Assembly: GCF_039544005.1 (NCBI RefSeq) | Contig: NZ_BAABKV010000001.1 | Coordinates: forward strand, 6,820,001 to 6,884,000 | Direction of reading: 5' to 3' | Source: Kitasatospora paranensis | Lineage (GTDB): Bacteria; Actinomycetota; Actinomycetes; Streptomycetales; Streptomycetaceae | DNA: 64,000 nt | Part shown: in pieces, positions 51,020-60,069 of the stretch | Layout of the letters: every line of letters starts with the position of its first letter | Numbering within the stretch: the first letter of the stretch is position 1 | Made by a program: the position numbers and the translations under genes | Notes under the pieces: model-generated | Database searches by the model: none | What the model was told of the DNA's origin: nothing | What the model saw: only the letters and a program-made list of their open reading frames with translations

Positions 51020-53863
51020 ATGGACAGCACCATGCCCGAGGAGCAGCTCAGCCCGGCCGAGGCCTACGCGGCCTCCCGCCGCCGCGCCGCCGAGCAGGCG
51101 ACCGAGCTGTACGGCTTCCAGCAGCTCTACGACTTCCCGCTCGACCCGTTCCAGATCGAGGCCTGCCGGGCCCTGGAGGCCGGTGAGGGCGTCCTGGTCG
51201 CCGCACCGACCGGCTCCGGCAAGACCATCGTCGGCGAGTTCGCCGTCCACCTGGCGCTGGCGAGCGGCCGCAAGTGCTTCTACACCACGCCGATCAAGGC
51301 GCTCTCCAACCAGAAGTTCGGCGACCTGGTCAAGCGCTACGGCGCAGCCAAGGTCGGCCTGCTGACGGGTGACAACAGCGTCAACGGCGACGCGCCGGTG
51401 GTCGTGATGACCACCGAGGTGCTCCGCAACATGCTGTACGCGGGCTCGCGTGCCCTCGACGGCCTCGGCTACGTGGTGATGGACGAGGTCCACTACCTCG
51501 CCGACCGCTTCCGCGGCGCGGTCTGGGAGGAGGTGATCATCCACCTCCCCGAGTCGGTGGTGCTCGCCTCGCTCTCCGCGACGGTCTCCAACGCCGAGGA
51601 GTTCGGCGACTGGCTCGACACCGTCCGCGGCGGCACCCGGGTGATCGTCTCCGAGCACCGGCCCGTCCCGCTCTGGCAGCACGTCATGGCCGGCAACCGG
51701 ATGTACGACCTGTTCGCCAACCCGGACCGCGACGGCCGCCCCAAGGACGCCCCGCGCAACCCGGCCAAGGCGGTCAACCCCGAGCTCGTCCGGCTCGCCC
51801 GCGCCGAGATCGACCGCGGCGGCCGCGACCGCTTCGCCAAGGGCCGCGGACGCTCCATGCCCACCGGCCGCCCCGGCCGGGTCTGGACGCCGAGCCGGGT
51901 CGACGTCATCGAACGCCTCGACGCCGAGGGCCTGCTGCCCGCGATCACCTTCATCTTCAGCCGCGCGGGCTGCGAGGCCGCCGTCCAGCAGTGCCTCTCC
52001 TCCGGGCTGCGGCTCAACCGCGACAGCGACCGCCGGCAGGTCCGGGAGATCGTCGAGCAGCGCTGCTACGACATCCCCGACGAGGACCTGCACGTCCTCG
52101 GCTACTACGAGTGGCTCGACGGGCTGGAGCGCGGCATCGCCGCCCACCACGCCGGCATGCTGCCGCGGTTCAAGGAGGTCGTCGAGGAGCTCTTCGTCAA
52201 GGGCCTCGTCAAGGCGGTCTTCGCCACCGAGACCCTCGCCCTCGGCATCAACATGCCCGCCCGCTCGGTGGTCATGGAGAAGCTGGTCAAGTGGAACGGC
52301 GAGACCCACGCCGACATCACCCCCGGCGAGTACACCCAGCTCACCGGCCGGGCCGGCCGCCGCGGCATCGACGTCGAGGGCCACGCCGTGGTGCTCTGGC
52401 AGCGCGGCATCGACCCCGAGGCGCTGGCCGGGCTCGCCGGCACCCGCACCTACCCGCTGCGCTCCTCCTTCCGGCCGTCCTACAACATGGCGGTCAACCT
52501 GGTCGGCCAGTTCGGGCGGCACCGCTCCCGCGAACTGCTGGAGACCTCCTTCGCGCAGTTCCAGGCGGACCGGTCGGTGGTCGGCCTCGCCCGCCAGGTG
52601 CAGCGCAACGAGGAGGGCCTGGAGGGCTACCGCGAGTCGATGACCTGCCACCTCGGCGACTTCGACGAGTACATGGGCATGCGCCGGGCGCTCAAGGACC
52701 GCGAGAACGAACTCGCCCGCGAGGGCGCCGGCCAGCGCCGCTCCGCCGCCGCCGAGTCGATCGAGCAGCTCAAGCCCGGCGACGTCATCCACGTGCCGGC
52801 CGGCAAGTTCGCCGGCCTCGCGCTCGTCCTCGACCCGGGCCTGCCCCCGGTGAACCGGACGGGCCGCGGCGCACCCCGCCACCCCGACTACCAGGACGGG
52901 CCGCGGCCCGTCGTGCTCACCGCCGAGCGCCAGGTCAAGCGGCTCGCGATGATCGACTTCCCGTACCCCGTCCAGGCGGTCGACCGGATGCGGATCCCGA
53001 AGTCCTTCAACCCGCGCAGCCCGCAGTCCCGCCGCGACCTCGCCTCCGCGCTGCGCACCAAGGCCGGCCACGTCGAGCCCGAGCGCTACCGCAAGGGCCG
53101 CGCCGCCGCCGCCGACGACCCCGAGATCGCCCGGCTGCGCGCCGCGCTGCGCCAGCACCCCTGCCACGGCTGCGACGAGCGCGAGGACCACGCCCGCTGG
53201 TCCGAGCGCTACCACCGGCTGCACCGCGACACCGACCTGCTGGAGCGCCGGATGCGCTCCCGCACGCACACCATCGCCCGGACTTTCGACCGGGTCTGCG
53301 GCCTGCTCACCGACCTCGGCTACCTCAGCGGCGACACCGTCACCGCGGACGGCAAGCGCCTCGGCCGCCTCTACGGCGAACTCGACCTGCTCGCCTCCGA
53401 GTGCATCCGCGAGGGCGTCTGGAACGGCCTCGCCGCCGCCGAACTCGCCGCCTGCGCCTCGGCGCTGGTCTACGAGTCCCGGCAGGCCGACGACGCGGCC
53501 GCGCCCCGGGTGCCGGAGGGCGGGGCCAAGGAGGCGCTCGGCCGGATGATCCGGATCTGGGGCCACCTCGACGCCCTGGAGGAGCAGCACAAGATCTCCA
53601 CCGCCGAGGGCGTCGGCCAGCGCGAGCCCGACCTCGGCTTCGCCTGGGTCGCCTACCGCTGGGCGCTCGGCCACAACCTGGACGCGGTGCTGCGCGACGC
53701 CGAACTGCCGGCCGGCGACTTCGTCCGCTGGACGAAGCAGCTGATCGACGTGCTCGGCCAGATCCAGGACGCCGCCGGCGAGGACGCCGAGCTGCGCACC
53801 ACCGCCCGCAAGGCGGTCGACGCGCTGCGCCGCGGCATCATCGCCTACTCCTCGGTGGGGTAG
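51020..53863 (+). CDS. Ski2/HelY-like DEAD/DEAH-box RNA helicase
   Basis: 947 residues. Walker A is APTGSGKTIVGEFAV near residue 60, followed by TTPIKALSNQKF (motif Ia), DEVH in VVMDEVHYLAD, SLSATVSN, then ATETLALGINMPAR and QLTGRAGRRGID (motif VI). The C-terminal half has the DSHCT-like region of Ski2/Mtr4 relatives. Actinobacterial HelY family members are thought to unwind RNA in degradation. ATG at 51020 chosen over GTG at 51011 by spacing from AGAAGG. It resumes the conserved order interrupted after tatC. Confidence 0.94.
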   Translation: MDSTMPEEQLSPAEAYAASRRRAAEQATELYGFQQLYDFPLDPFQIEACRALEAGEGVLVAAPTGSGKTIVGEFAVHLALASGRKCFYTTPIKALSNQKFGDLVKRYGAAKVGLLTGDNSVNGDAPVVVMTTEVLRNMLYAGSRALDGLGYVVMDEVHYLADRFRGAVWEEVIIHLPESVVLASLSATVSNAEEFGDWLDTVRGGTRVIVSEHRPVPLWQHVMAGNRMYDLFANPDRDGRPKDAPRNPAKAVNPELVRLARAEIDRGGRDRFAKGRGRSMPTGRPGRVWTPSRVDVIERLDAEGLLPAITFIFSRAGCEAAVQQCLSSGLRLNRDSDRRQVREIVEQRCYDIPDEDLHVLGYYEWLDGLERGIAAHHAGMLPRFKEVVEELFVKGLVKAVFATETLALGINMPARSVVMEKLVKWNGETHADITPGEYTQLTGRAGRRGIDVEGHAVVLWQRGIDPEALAGLAGTRTYPLRSSFRPSYNMAVNLVGQFGRHRSRELLETSFAQFQADRSVVGLARQVQRNEEGLEGYRESMTCHLGDFDEYMGMRRALKDRENELAREGAGQRRSAAAESIEQLKPGDVIHVPAGKFAGLALVLDPGLPPVNRTGRGAPRHPDYQDGPRPVVLTAERQVKRLAMIDFPYPVQAVDRMRIPKSFNPRSPQSRRDLASALRTKAGHVEPERYRKGRAAAADDPEIARLRAALRQHPCHGCDEREDHARWSERYHRLHRDTDLLERRMRSRTHTIARTFDRVCGLLTDLGYLSGDTVTADGKRLGRLYGELDLLASECIREGVWNGLAAAELAACASALVYESRQADDAAAPRVPEGGAKEALGRMIRIWGHLDALEEQHKISTAEGVGQREPDLGFAWVAYRWALGHNLDAVLRDAELPAGDFVRWTKQLIDVLGQIQDAAGEDAELRTTARKAVDALRRGIIAYSSVG

Positions 53864-53883
53864 CCGGGGGCAGCCGCCGGACA

Positions 53884-53925
53884 ACGCGGGGCCCCGATCG
53901 CCTTCCGGCGACCGGGGCCCCGCGT
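53884..53925. terminator. Bidirectional terminator between helicase and phosphodiesterase
   Basis: ACGCGGGGCCCCG (53884-53896) pairs with 53913-53925, and the loop contains a TCGCC/GGCGA inner stem. It is placed between convergent genes. Confidence 0.8.
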
Positions 53926-53940
53926 CCGTTCCCGGCGGTG

Positions 53941-54969
53941 TCAGTGCAGCTGGAAGGTGGCCTCGACCGGGTAGTGGTCGCTGGGCGCCCGGGTGTCCAC
54001 CTGGCCCGGCGTCCAGCCGGGCTGCGGGTCGACGTCGACCGTGACGGTCGGCAGCGCGGCCGGGACGGGCCGGCCCGGCGCGTTCAGGTAGCCGAGGTAG
54101 TCCAGGTCGTCCCGGTAGTCCGTCGGGAAGGTCTCCACGCCCGCCATGTACTGGCACCAGGCCGAGACCGGGCAGTCCATGGTGGTCCGGGTCGCGTTGG
54201 GGTCGGTCGCCGGGGTGCCGAGGACGCCGCCGACGGCGTTCTGGGCGTTGGCGAAGTCGCCGCGGGCCTGCCCGTGCAGGTACTCGACGTTGAGGTCACC
54301 GCCGATGAGCACCGGCGCGTCGGTGCCGGCGATGCCGTTCACCCAGGAGCGGATCTCGCCGAGCTGGCCGAGCCGGGTGGCCTGGGTGGTGTCGGTGGGG
54401 ACGTCGGACTCGTCGGCCTGCAGGTGGGTGCCCACCACCCAGGCCTTGGTGCCGCCCTTGTCGATCCGCACCAGGGCCGCGCCCTTGTTGGCGTGGTAGT
54501 CCCAGGTGCCGTACGTCGAGTTGCCGAAGACGTGGGCGTACTGGGCGGTGATCGGGTACTTCGAGAGGATCATGGTGCCGCCGTTGATGACGAACCACGA
54601 GTTCGAACAGTTGCCGCTGATGCCCGTCCAGCCGCCGCCGGAGCAGGTCTGGCCGACCACCGGGGTGCGGTAGGGGTAGAGGTCGGCCAGCCGGCTGTTG
54701 ATGTCGGCGGTCGAGGTGTTGTTGAAGTTCTCGTCCAGGATCACCACGTCGGCGCTGTGCTGACGGACGATCGACTCGATCACCGGGGTGCGGGTGGCCG
54801 CCTGCTCGTGCTGGGTGGAGTCGACGATCGCGGTGCCGAGGTCGACGTTGAAGGCGAACACCGAGAGGCTGGTGGTGTCCTGGGCGGAGGCGGTCGGGGC
54901 GGTGCCGCCGAGCAGCAGGGCGGCGGCCGCCGCCGAGGCGAGGGCGGCGGCCGAGCGGCGCGTGAGCAT
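53941..54969 (-). CDS. Secreted endonuclease/exonuclease/phosphatase family protein, sphingomyelinase C-like
   Basis: 342 residues with signal peptide (LTRRSAAALASAAAAALLL to ASA). EEP fold residues are all there: FNVDLGTAIV, ILDENF (Glu), GTHLQADES (His), LIGGDLNVEY (Asp/Asn) and PSDHYPVEATF (terminal Asp-His). The family hydrolyses phosphodiesters with Mg; the nearest described group is bacterial neutral sphingomyelinase. The twin Arg could route it through Tat, whose genes lie 33 kb away. Two cysteine pairs (QTCSGG, GNCSNS) suggest disulfides. ATG at 54969. Confidence 0.9.
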   Translation of the reverse strand: MLTRRSAAALASAAAAALLLGGTAPTASAQDTTSLSVFAFNVDLGTAIVDSTQHEQAATRTPVIESIVRQHSADVVILDENFNNTSTADINSRLADLYPYRTPVVGQTCSGGGWTGISGNCSNSWFVINGGTMILSKYPITAQYAHVFGNSTYGTWDYHANKGAALVRIDKGGTKAWVVGTHLQADESDVPTDTTQATRLGQLGEIRSWVNGIAGTDAPVLIGGDLNVEYLHGQARGDFANAQNAVGGVLGTPATDPNATRTTMDCPVSAWCQYMAGVETFPTDYRDDLDYLGYLNAPGRPVPAALPTVTVDVDPQPGWTPGQVDTRAPSDHYPVEATFQLH

Positions 54970-55172
54970 GGCGTTCTCCTGAGGGTGGGTCGGCCGGCTC
55001 CGGGGCCTGCGGTTGTCGGGCCCCGGTCATGACAGCGGGACCCTAGCTACTCGCGGGTACATCCGGAAGAACGCGACGCGATCGGCAGGGAGCGGTCCTG
55101 TGGCGGAAAGATGTCTGTACAGCTCTGCCGCCTGTCGGGCCCCTGCCCGCCCTGCCCGCCCGGCCCGCCCGG

Positions 55173-56093
55173 TCAGCCGCCCAGGACCGCCAGCACCCGC
55201 TCCAGCGAGCCGCCCAGCCCCCACTGCTCGGAGAGCGCCTCCAGGGCCATGGGGTGGAGGGGTTCGCCGGGCAGCACCGGGTCGAAGTCGGGCAGCGGCA
55301 CGTCGGTGGCGACGCGGACGACGGTGGGGGCGACGTCGAGGTAGGCGGCGCCTTCGAGGATGTTCTTGCGGCGGGCCGGGGTGAGCTTGGAGACCGGGTC
55401 GGCGGCTGCGGCGCGGATGCCGGCGAGGTCGCCGTACTCGCGGATGAGTTGGGTGGCGGTCTTCTCGCCGATGCCCTTGACACCGGGCAGGCCGTCGCTG
55501 GGGTCGCCGCGCAGGGCGGCCATGTCGGCGTACTCGGGGCCGGTGACGCCGTACTTGTCGAGGAGGGCGGCCTCGGTGATGACCTCGGCGTTGCCGACGC
55601 CCTTGACCGGGTAGATCACCTGGACGCCGCGGGCGTCGTCGACCAGCTGGAACAGGTCGCGGTCCCCGGTGACGATCTCCACCGGGCCCCGGGCCGCGGT
55701 GGCGAGGGTGCCGATCACGTCGTCGGCCTCGTAGCCGGCCACGCCGACCCGGGCGATGCCCAGCGCGTCCAGCACCTGCTCGATCACGGGCACCTGCGGG
55801 GCCAGCGTGTCGGGGATCTCCTCCTCACCTGCCACGGTGGGCTCCGGCGCGAGCCGGTGGGTCTTGTAGGAGGGGATGAGGTCGACCCGCCACTGCGGCC
55901 GCCAGTCGGCGTCCATGCAGGCGACCAGGTGGTCGGGGCGGTGGTCCTGGACGAGCCGGGCGATGAAGTCCAGCAGGCCGCGGACGGCGTTCACCGGCTG
56001 CCCGTCCGGGGACTTCAGGGACTCCGGGACGCCGAAGTAGGCACGGAAGTAGAGGCTCGCGGTGTCGAGCAGCATCAGTCGCGGTGCGGTCAC
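55173..56093 (-). CDS. 5'-3' exonuclease (PolI N-terminal/FEN-like)
   Basis: 306 residues. The family resembles the 5' nuclease domain of DNA polymerase I, here freestanding. Metal ligands appear as LLDTASLYFRAYFG, GYEADDVIGTLA and VTGDRDLFQLVDD, followed by the DNA-binding helix-hairpin-helix LPGVKGIGEKTATQLIREYG. It removes 5' flaps and RNA primers. The start is uncertain: GTG at 56093 has GGAGG directly next to it, while ATG at 56075 lacks a site at good distance. The 203 bases before 55173 have no coding features. Confidence 0.92.
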   Translation of the reverse strand: MTAPRLMLLDTASLYFRAYFGVPESLKSPDGQPVNAVRGLLDFIARLVQDHRPDHLVACMDADWRPQWRVDLIPSYKTHRLAPEPTVAGEEEIPDTLAPQVPVIEQVLDALGIARVGVAGYEADDVIGTLATAARGPVEIVTGDRDLFQLVDDARGVQVIYPVKGVGNAEVITEAALLDKYGVTGPEYADMAALRGDPSDGLPGVKGIGEKTATQLIREYGDLAGIRAAAADPVSKLTPARRKNILEGAAYLDVAPTVVRVATDVPLPDFDPVLPGEPLHPMALEALSEQWGLGGSLERVLAVLGG

Positions 56094-56159
56094 CCTCCGA
56101 TGATGCCGTACCCCGCCGACACCGCCGGTGCGTCACTGCCGTGCGTCACTGCCGGTGCG

Positions 56160-57212
56160 TCAGTGCCGGTGCGGCCCGCTGCGGTGCACCGGCCCGTGCG
56201 CGTCCGCGCAGTGCTCCGCCTCCAGCGCCTCCATGGCGGCCGCGCGGCCGATCTGCAGCAGCTCCTGCGGACCTTCCTCGCCGACGTGGTCGACCTGCAG
56301 GGTGGCGTGGGTGATCCGGTACTCCTCGCGCAGCCGGCGCTGGAGCTCGCGGCGCACCGCGTGGCAGTCGCCGCCCGACTCGACCAGGATGTGCGCGGAG
56401 AGCGCCGGCTGGCCCGAGGTGATCTCCCAGATGTGCAGGTCGTGGATCTCCTCGACCAGCGGTGCGGCGACCAGCCGGTCGGCCACCGCGTCCGGGTCGA
56501 TGCCCGCCGGGGCGGCCTCGAGGAAGATCCGCGCGGAGGCCCGGACGAGGCCCACGCCGGCCTTCAGCATGAGCGCCACCACGATCAGCGAGGCGACGGC
56601 GTCGGCCCGGACGAAGCCGGTGGTCAGCACCACCGCGCCGGCCACCGCGGTGGCGATGAAGGCGTACAGGTCGGTCAGTACGTGCTGGAAGGCGCCCTCG
56701 ACGTTCAGCGAGCTCCGGTTGGCCTTCGACATGCACCAGGCCGCCGCGATGTTCACCGCCACGCCGACCAGCGCGGTCACCAGCACCAGGCCGCCGGCCA
56801 CCTCCGGCGGGGAGATCAGCCGCCGGACGGCCTCGTAGCCCAGCCAGGCGGAGAGCACCAGCAGGGTGACGCCATTGGCCTGGGCGGAGAGGATCTCGGC
56901 CCGCTTGAGCCCGTAGGTGTAGCCGCCGCGGGCGGGCCGGGCGGCGAGCCGCATGGCTACCAGGGCCAGTCCGATCGCCGCGGCGTCGGTCAGCATGTGT
57001 GCCGCGTCCGAGATCAGGGCCAGCGACCCGGCGGCCAGGCCCACCAGGACCTCACCCACCATGAACGCCGTGATCAGGACGAGGGCGCCCACCAGCCAGC
57101 GCCGGTCGGCGTCCGCGGACACCGCGTGGCTGTGGCCGCCGTGGCCGTGGCCGTCCTGGTGCCCGTGCGCGTCTCCGTGCTCGTGGTCGTGCTCGTGCCG
57201 GCGGCCGGCCAT
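56160..57212 (-). CDS. Cation diffusion facilitator (CDF) metal transporter
   Basis: 350 residues. The N terminus is extremely His-rich (about residues 5-30), as is the C-terminal end; both may hold metal. Six helices follow with the paired metal sites HxxxD in ISDAAHMLTDAAAI and FQHVLTDLYAF. The cytoplasmic domain covers about 215-300 (EEIHDLHIWEITSGQPALSA). Zinc or cobalt export is typical of the family. ATG at 57212 with CGGGAGAGGAG upstream. In the next 128 bases no other element is seen. Confidence 0.92.
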   Translation of the reverse strand: MAGRRHEHDHEHGDAHGHQDGHGHGGHSHAVSADADRRWLVGALVLITAFMVGEVLVGLAAGSLALISDAAHMLTDAAAIGLALVAMRLAARPARGGYTYGLKRAEILSAQANGVTLLVLSAWLGYEAVRRLISPPEVAGGLVLVTALVGVAVNIAAAWCMSKANRSSLNVEGAFQHVLTDLYAFIATAVAGAVVLTTGFVRADAVASLIVVALMLKAGVGLVRASARIFLEAAPAGIDPDAVADRLVAAPLVEEIHDLHIWEITSGQPALSAHILVESGGDCHAVRRELQRRLREEYRITHATLQVDHVGEEGPQELLQIGRAAAMEALEAEHCADAHGPVHRSGPHRH

Positions 57213-57340
57213 CGGACTCCTCTCCCGATACCGGGCGGTTGCCCGCCCGCACCCGAAGTGAACCCCAGATCGTGGGGAGATCCAAAGGCTGCACTGGTGA
57301 CCGTTGTCGTTGCCGCGTTCCGCCCGTCCGGCCGACCGGC

Positions 57341-58075
57341 TCATGTGCCGACGGGCGCCAGCGACGCGCTGCGGACGGCCGCCGCCTGCCGGACGAGGGC
57401 CGCCATCAGCCGCAGGTCGTCGCCCTGTTCGGGGTGCCACTGGACGCCGAGGGTGAAGCCGGGCCCCTCGACCGCCTCCACGGTGCCGTCCTCGGCCCAG
57501 GCGCTGACGGCCAGCCCGTCCCCGAGCCGGTCCACGGCCTGGTGGTGGAAGGTCGGCACGTCCAGGGACTCCTCCGGCAGCACCCCGGCCAGCAGTGTCC
57601 CCGGCACCGGACGGACGGTGTGCCGCCCGTACGTCCCGGGCGCGCCCAGGTGCCCGTGGTGGCCGACCACGTCCGGCAGGTGCTGGACGAGGGTGCCGCC
57701 GAGGACGACGTTCAGCAGTTGCAGCCCGCGGCAGATGCCCAGCACCGGCACCCCGCCGGCCAGCGCGGCCGTCAGCAGCGCGGCCTCCCAGGCGTCGCGC
57801 TCGGGCTCGCCCCCGTCGGTCTCGGGGTGCCGCGCGGCGCCGTATCGGGCGGGGTCGACGTCCGAGCCGCCGGAGATCACCAGGGCGTCGATCCGGGCGA
57901 CGGCGTCCGCGGCATGCTCGGCCGCGTCCGGCGGCAGCAGGACGGCCAGCCCGCCGGCCGCCTGCACCACCGCCGGGTAGCGCTCGGCGAGCAGGACGGT
58001 GCGGATCCGCTCCCACCGCCCCCAGGCGGCGTCGGTGACGAGTGTGCTGATGCCGATCACGGGCCGTGGAGTCAT
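57341..58075 (-). CDS. Class I glutamine amidotransferase-like gamma-glutamyl hydrolase (peptidase C26)
   Basis: 244 residues related to PuuD, which hydrolyses gamma-glutamyl-GABA. The nucleophile Cys is in VLGICRGLQLLNV and the His/Glu pair in GVQWHPEQ. The fold start PVIGISTLVTDAAW and ALVISGGSDVDPARYG are typical. ATG at 58075. Divergent from the SDR gene. The PuuD role in putrescine breakdown is only a family guess; no puu genes are nearby. Confidence 0.9.
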   Translation of the reverse strand: MTPRPVIGISTLVTDAAWGRWERIRTVLLAERYPAVVQAAGGLAVLLPPDAAEHAADAVARIDALVISGGSDVDPARYGAARHPETDGGEPERDAWEAALLTAALAGGVPVLGICRGLQLLNVVLGGTLVQHLPDVVGHHGHLGAPGTYGRHTVRPVPGTLLAGVLPEESLDVPTFHHQAVDRLGDGLAVSAWAEDGTVEAVEGPGFTLGVQWHPEQGDDLRLMAALVRQAAAVRSASLAPVGT

Positions 58076-58204
58076 GGCGCGGATTCTGCCGCCCGGCGGG
58101 CCGATCGGGCGGGATCCGGCGGTTCGGCACGCGCCGCGGGGCCACGGTCGGCGGTACGACGTACGGTGACCGTGTCGTGCCGGTACGTGACCGAGGAGAG
58201 CGGG

Positions 58205-58864
58205 ATGGCGCAGTCGGCGGGGTCCGGCCGCCCGGCCGGGCGGGTCGCGGTGGTCTCCGGGGTGAGCGGGTTCGCCGGGGAGGCCGGGGCGGCCGTCGCC
58301 CGGCGGCTTGCCGAGGACGGTGCGCGGGTGGTCTGCGCCGACCCCGACGAGCGGGCCGGCCGGGCGGTGGCCCGCTCGGTCGGCGGGCTGTTCGTGCACA
58401 CCGACCCCCTGGACGAGTACATGGTGGAGGCGCTGTTCGACGAGGCGTACGAGACCTTCGGCGGGCTGGATGCGGTGGTCAACGGCGCCGGCGGCCCGCC
58501 GTCCGCCGACGGTCCGCCGCTGGAGACCTCGCCCGACACCTGGCGGGCGGTGCTGGACGGCCGGCTCACCGCGGTCTTCCTCGCCTGCCGGGCCGCCCTG
58601 CCGTACCTGCGCCGGCACGGCCACGGTTCGGTGGTGAACCTCGCCGGTCCCGCGGTCGAGAGCGGGGTGGCCGCGACGGTGGCGGCCGCCGGGGTGGTCA
58701 CGCTGACCCGGGAACTGGCCGGGCGGTTCGGGCCCGAGGGCATCCGCTTCAACGCGGTGGGCGAGGACGGAGGCCGGGTCGACCGGCTGGCCGCCGCCGC
58801 CGCGTACCTGGTCGGGGACGGTGCGGCGGGCGTCAACGGCACGGTGATCCGATTCTCACCGTAA
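58205..58864 (+). CDS. SDR-fold protein lacking the catalytic Tyr/Lys
   Basis: 219 residues. The Rossmann fold is intact (VVSGVSGFAGEAGAAVARRL, then LDAVVNGAGG) but the YxxxK active site is replaced: the segment AATVAAAGVVTLTREL aligns with the usual AAYSASKAAV region, and the catalytic Ser is missing too (VNLAGPA). It is probably not an oxidoreductase; it may bind a nucleotide or another protein. ATG at 58205 with GAGGAGAG upstream. Confidence 0.8.
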   Translation: MAQSAGSGRPAGRVAVVSGVSGFAGEAGAAVARRLAEDGARVVCADPDERAGRAVARSVGGLFVHTDPLDEYMVEALFDEAYETFGGLDAVVNGAGGPPSADGPPLETSPDTWRAVLDGRLTAVFLACRAALPYLRRHGHGSVVNLAGPAVESGVAATVAAAGVVTLTRELAGRFGPEGIRFNAVGEDGGRVDRLAAAAAYLVGDGAAGVNGTVIRFSP

Positions 58865-58937
58865 TCTCATCGCGAAATGGCGGTTTCGGCCCTCCCGCTG
58901 ATATCGCGTTTATGTGCGCGCCCTTAGATTCGATGGC

Positions 58938-60010
58938 GTGAGCGAGCAGATTCCCGCCGGGTGGTACCCGGATCCCAAGGACACCACCACCGAGCCCCGC
59001 CCCGAGCGCTGGTGGGACGGCCAGGGCTGGACGGCGACCACCCGCCCGGGGCCGGGCGCCGTGGAGGAGGCCGCCGGCGGCGAGCCGACCGTGATCGAGG
59101 GCCAGGTACTGGAGAGCGGCCCCAGCGTCCGGTACCCGGACTACCCGCCGCTCGCCTCCGACACCCCGCCGAAGGCCGCACGCAGGCCCGCCCGCCCGGC
59201 GGTGGTGGCCGCGGCCGTCGCCGCCCTCGCCGGTGTCGTGGTCGGCTCCGGCGTCACGTACCTGGCGATGGACGGCCGCACGGACACGGCCTCGGCCCGG
59301 CCGGCGGCCGGCCCGGGCGGTTACGGCTTCCCGGGGGCAACGGCATCCCGGGCTTCCCCGGCGGCGACGGCGGCAACGGCGGGGACGCCTTCGGTGGCCA
59401 GGGCAATGGCAACGGTGGCAGCGGCCAGGGCAACGGCGGCGGCCTCGGCGGCGGGCTGGGCAACGGTCAGGGCAACGGCAAGGGCAACGGCAAGGGCAGC
59501 GGCTCCTCGGCCACCACCGCGGTCGACGCCGTCAACGGCATCAGCCTCCCCATCCCCAGCGGCTGGAAGGGCGGCACCGGCACCGACGGCCACGCCTCGC
59601 TCATCATCGGGACGTACACCTGCCCCGACGGCAGCGCCAACTGCTCGCTCGGCGGTGTCGTCACCGGCAGCCTCCAGGGCAGTGACGCCAAGCAGGCCGC
59701 GCTGGCCGACATCGCCGCCGCCGCCAAGGACTCCTACGGCGCCATCAAGGGCCACCAGGAGCTGAAGTCCGAGGCCGTGACGGTGGTGGGCCGCAGCGGC
59801 TACCTCGTCCGCTGGAAGGTCGACGCCCCCCAGGGCAACAACGGCTACGTGGAGACGGTGGTCTTCCCCGGCGCGAAGAGCGGCAGCCTGGTCTCCGTCC
59901 GCTTCGGCTTCGACATCGCGGCCAAGGCCCCCGACGTCGCCGTCATGGACACCATCGTCCAGGGCATCGGCACCGCGGCCGCCGGGGCCCAGGACGGCAC
60001 CAACACCTGA
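58938..60010 (+). CDS. DUF2510 membrane protein with Gly/Asn-rich linker, suspected frameshift
   Basis: About 357 residues when reconstructed. GTG at 58938 starts VSEQIPAGWYPDP; the DUF2510 motif is PAGWYPDP with RWWDGQGWT. A transmembrane helix lies near residues 90-110 (VVAAAVAALAGVVVGSGVTY), then a Gly/Asn linker (GNGGSGQGNGGGLG) and an extracellular domain from about 195 (ISLPIPSGWKGGTGTDGHAS). The frame changes at GGGGG 59333-59337; one added G restores YGFPGGNGIPGFPGG. No function is known. The bases 58865-58937 before it are A/T-rich and probably hold the promoter. Confidence 0.75.
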
Positions 60011-60023
60011 CGCGATGCGTACG

Positions 60024-60060
60024 GCACCGGGCGGGCCCGCTGGTCGGGCCCGCCCGGTGC
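60024..60060. terminator. Perfect 16-bp bidirectional terminator
   Basis: Bases 60024-60039 pair exactly with 60045-60060; the loop is five bases. It lies between two convergent genes. Confidence 0.85.
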
Positions 60061-60069
60061 TGTACGCGG

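Noticed and set aside
58205..58864. Calling the SDR-fold gene an active oxidoreductase
   Set aside because: The Ser, Tyr and Lys of the active site are all replaced, so only the fold can be claimed.
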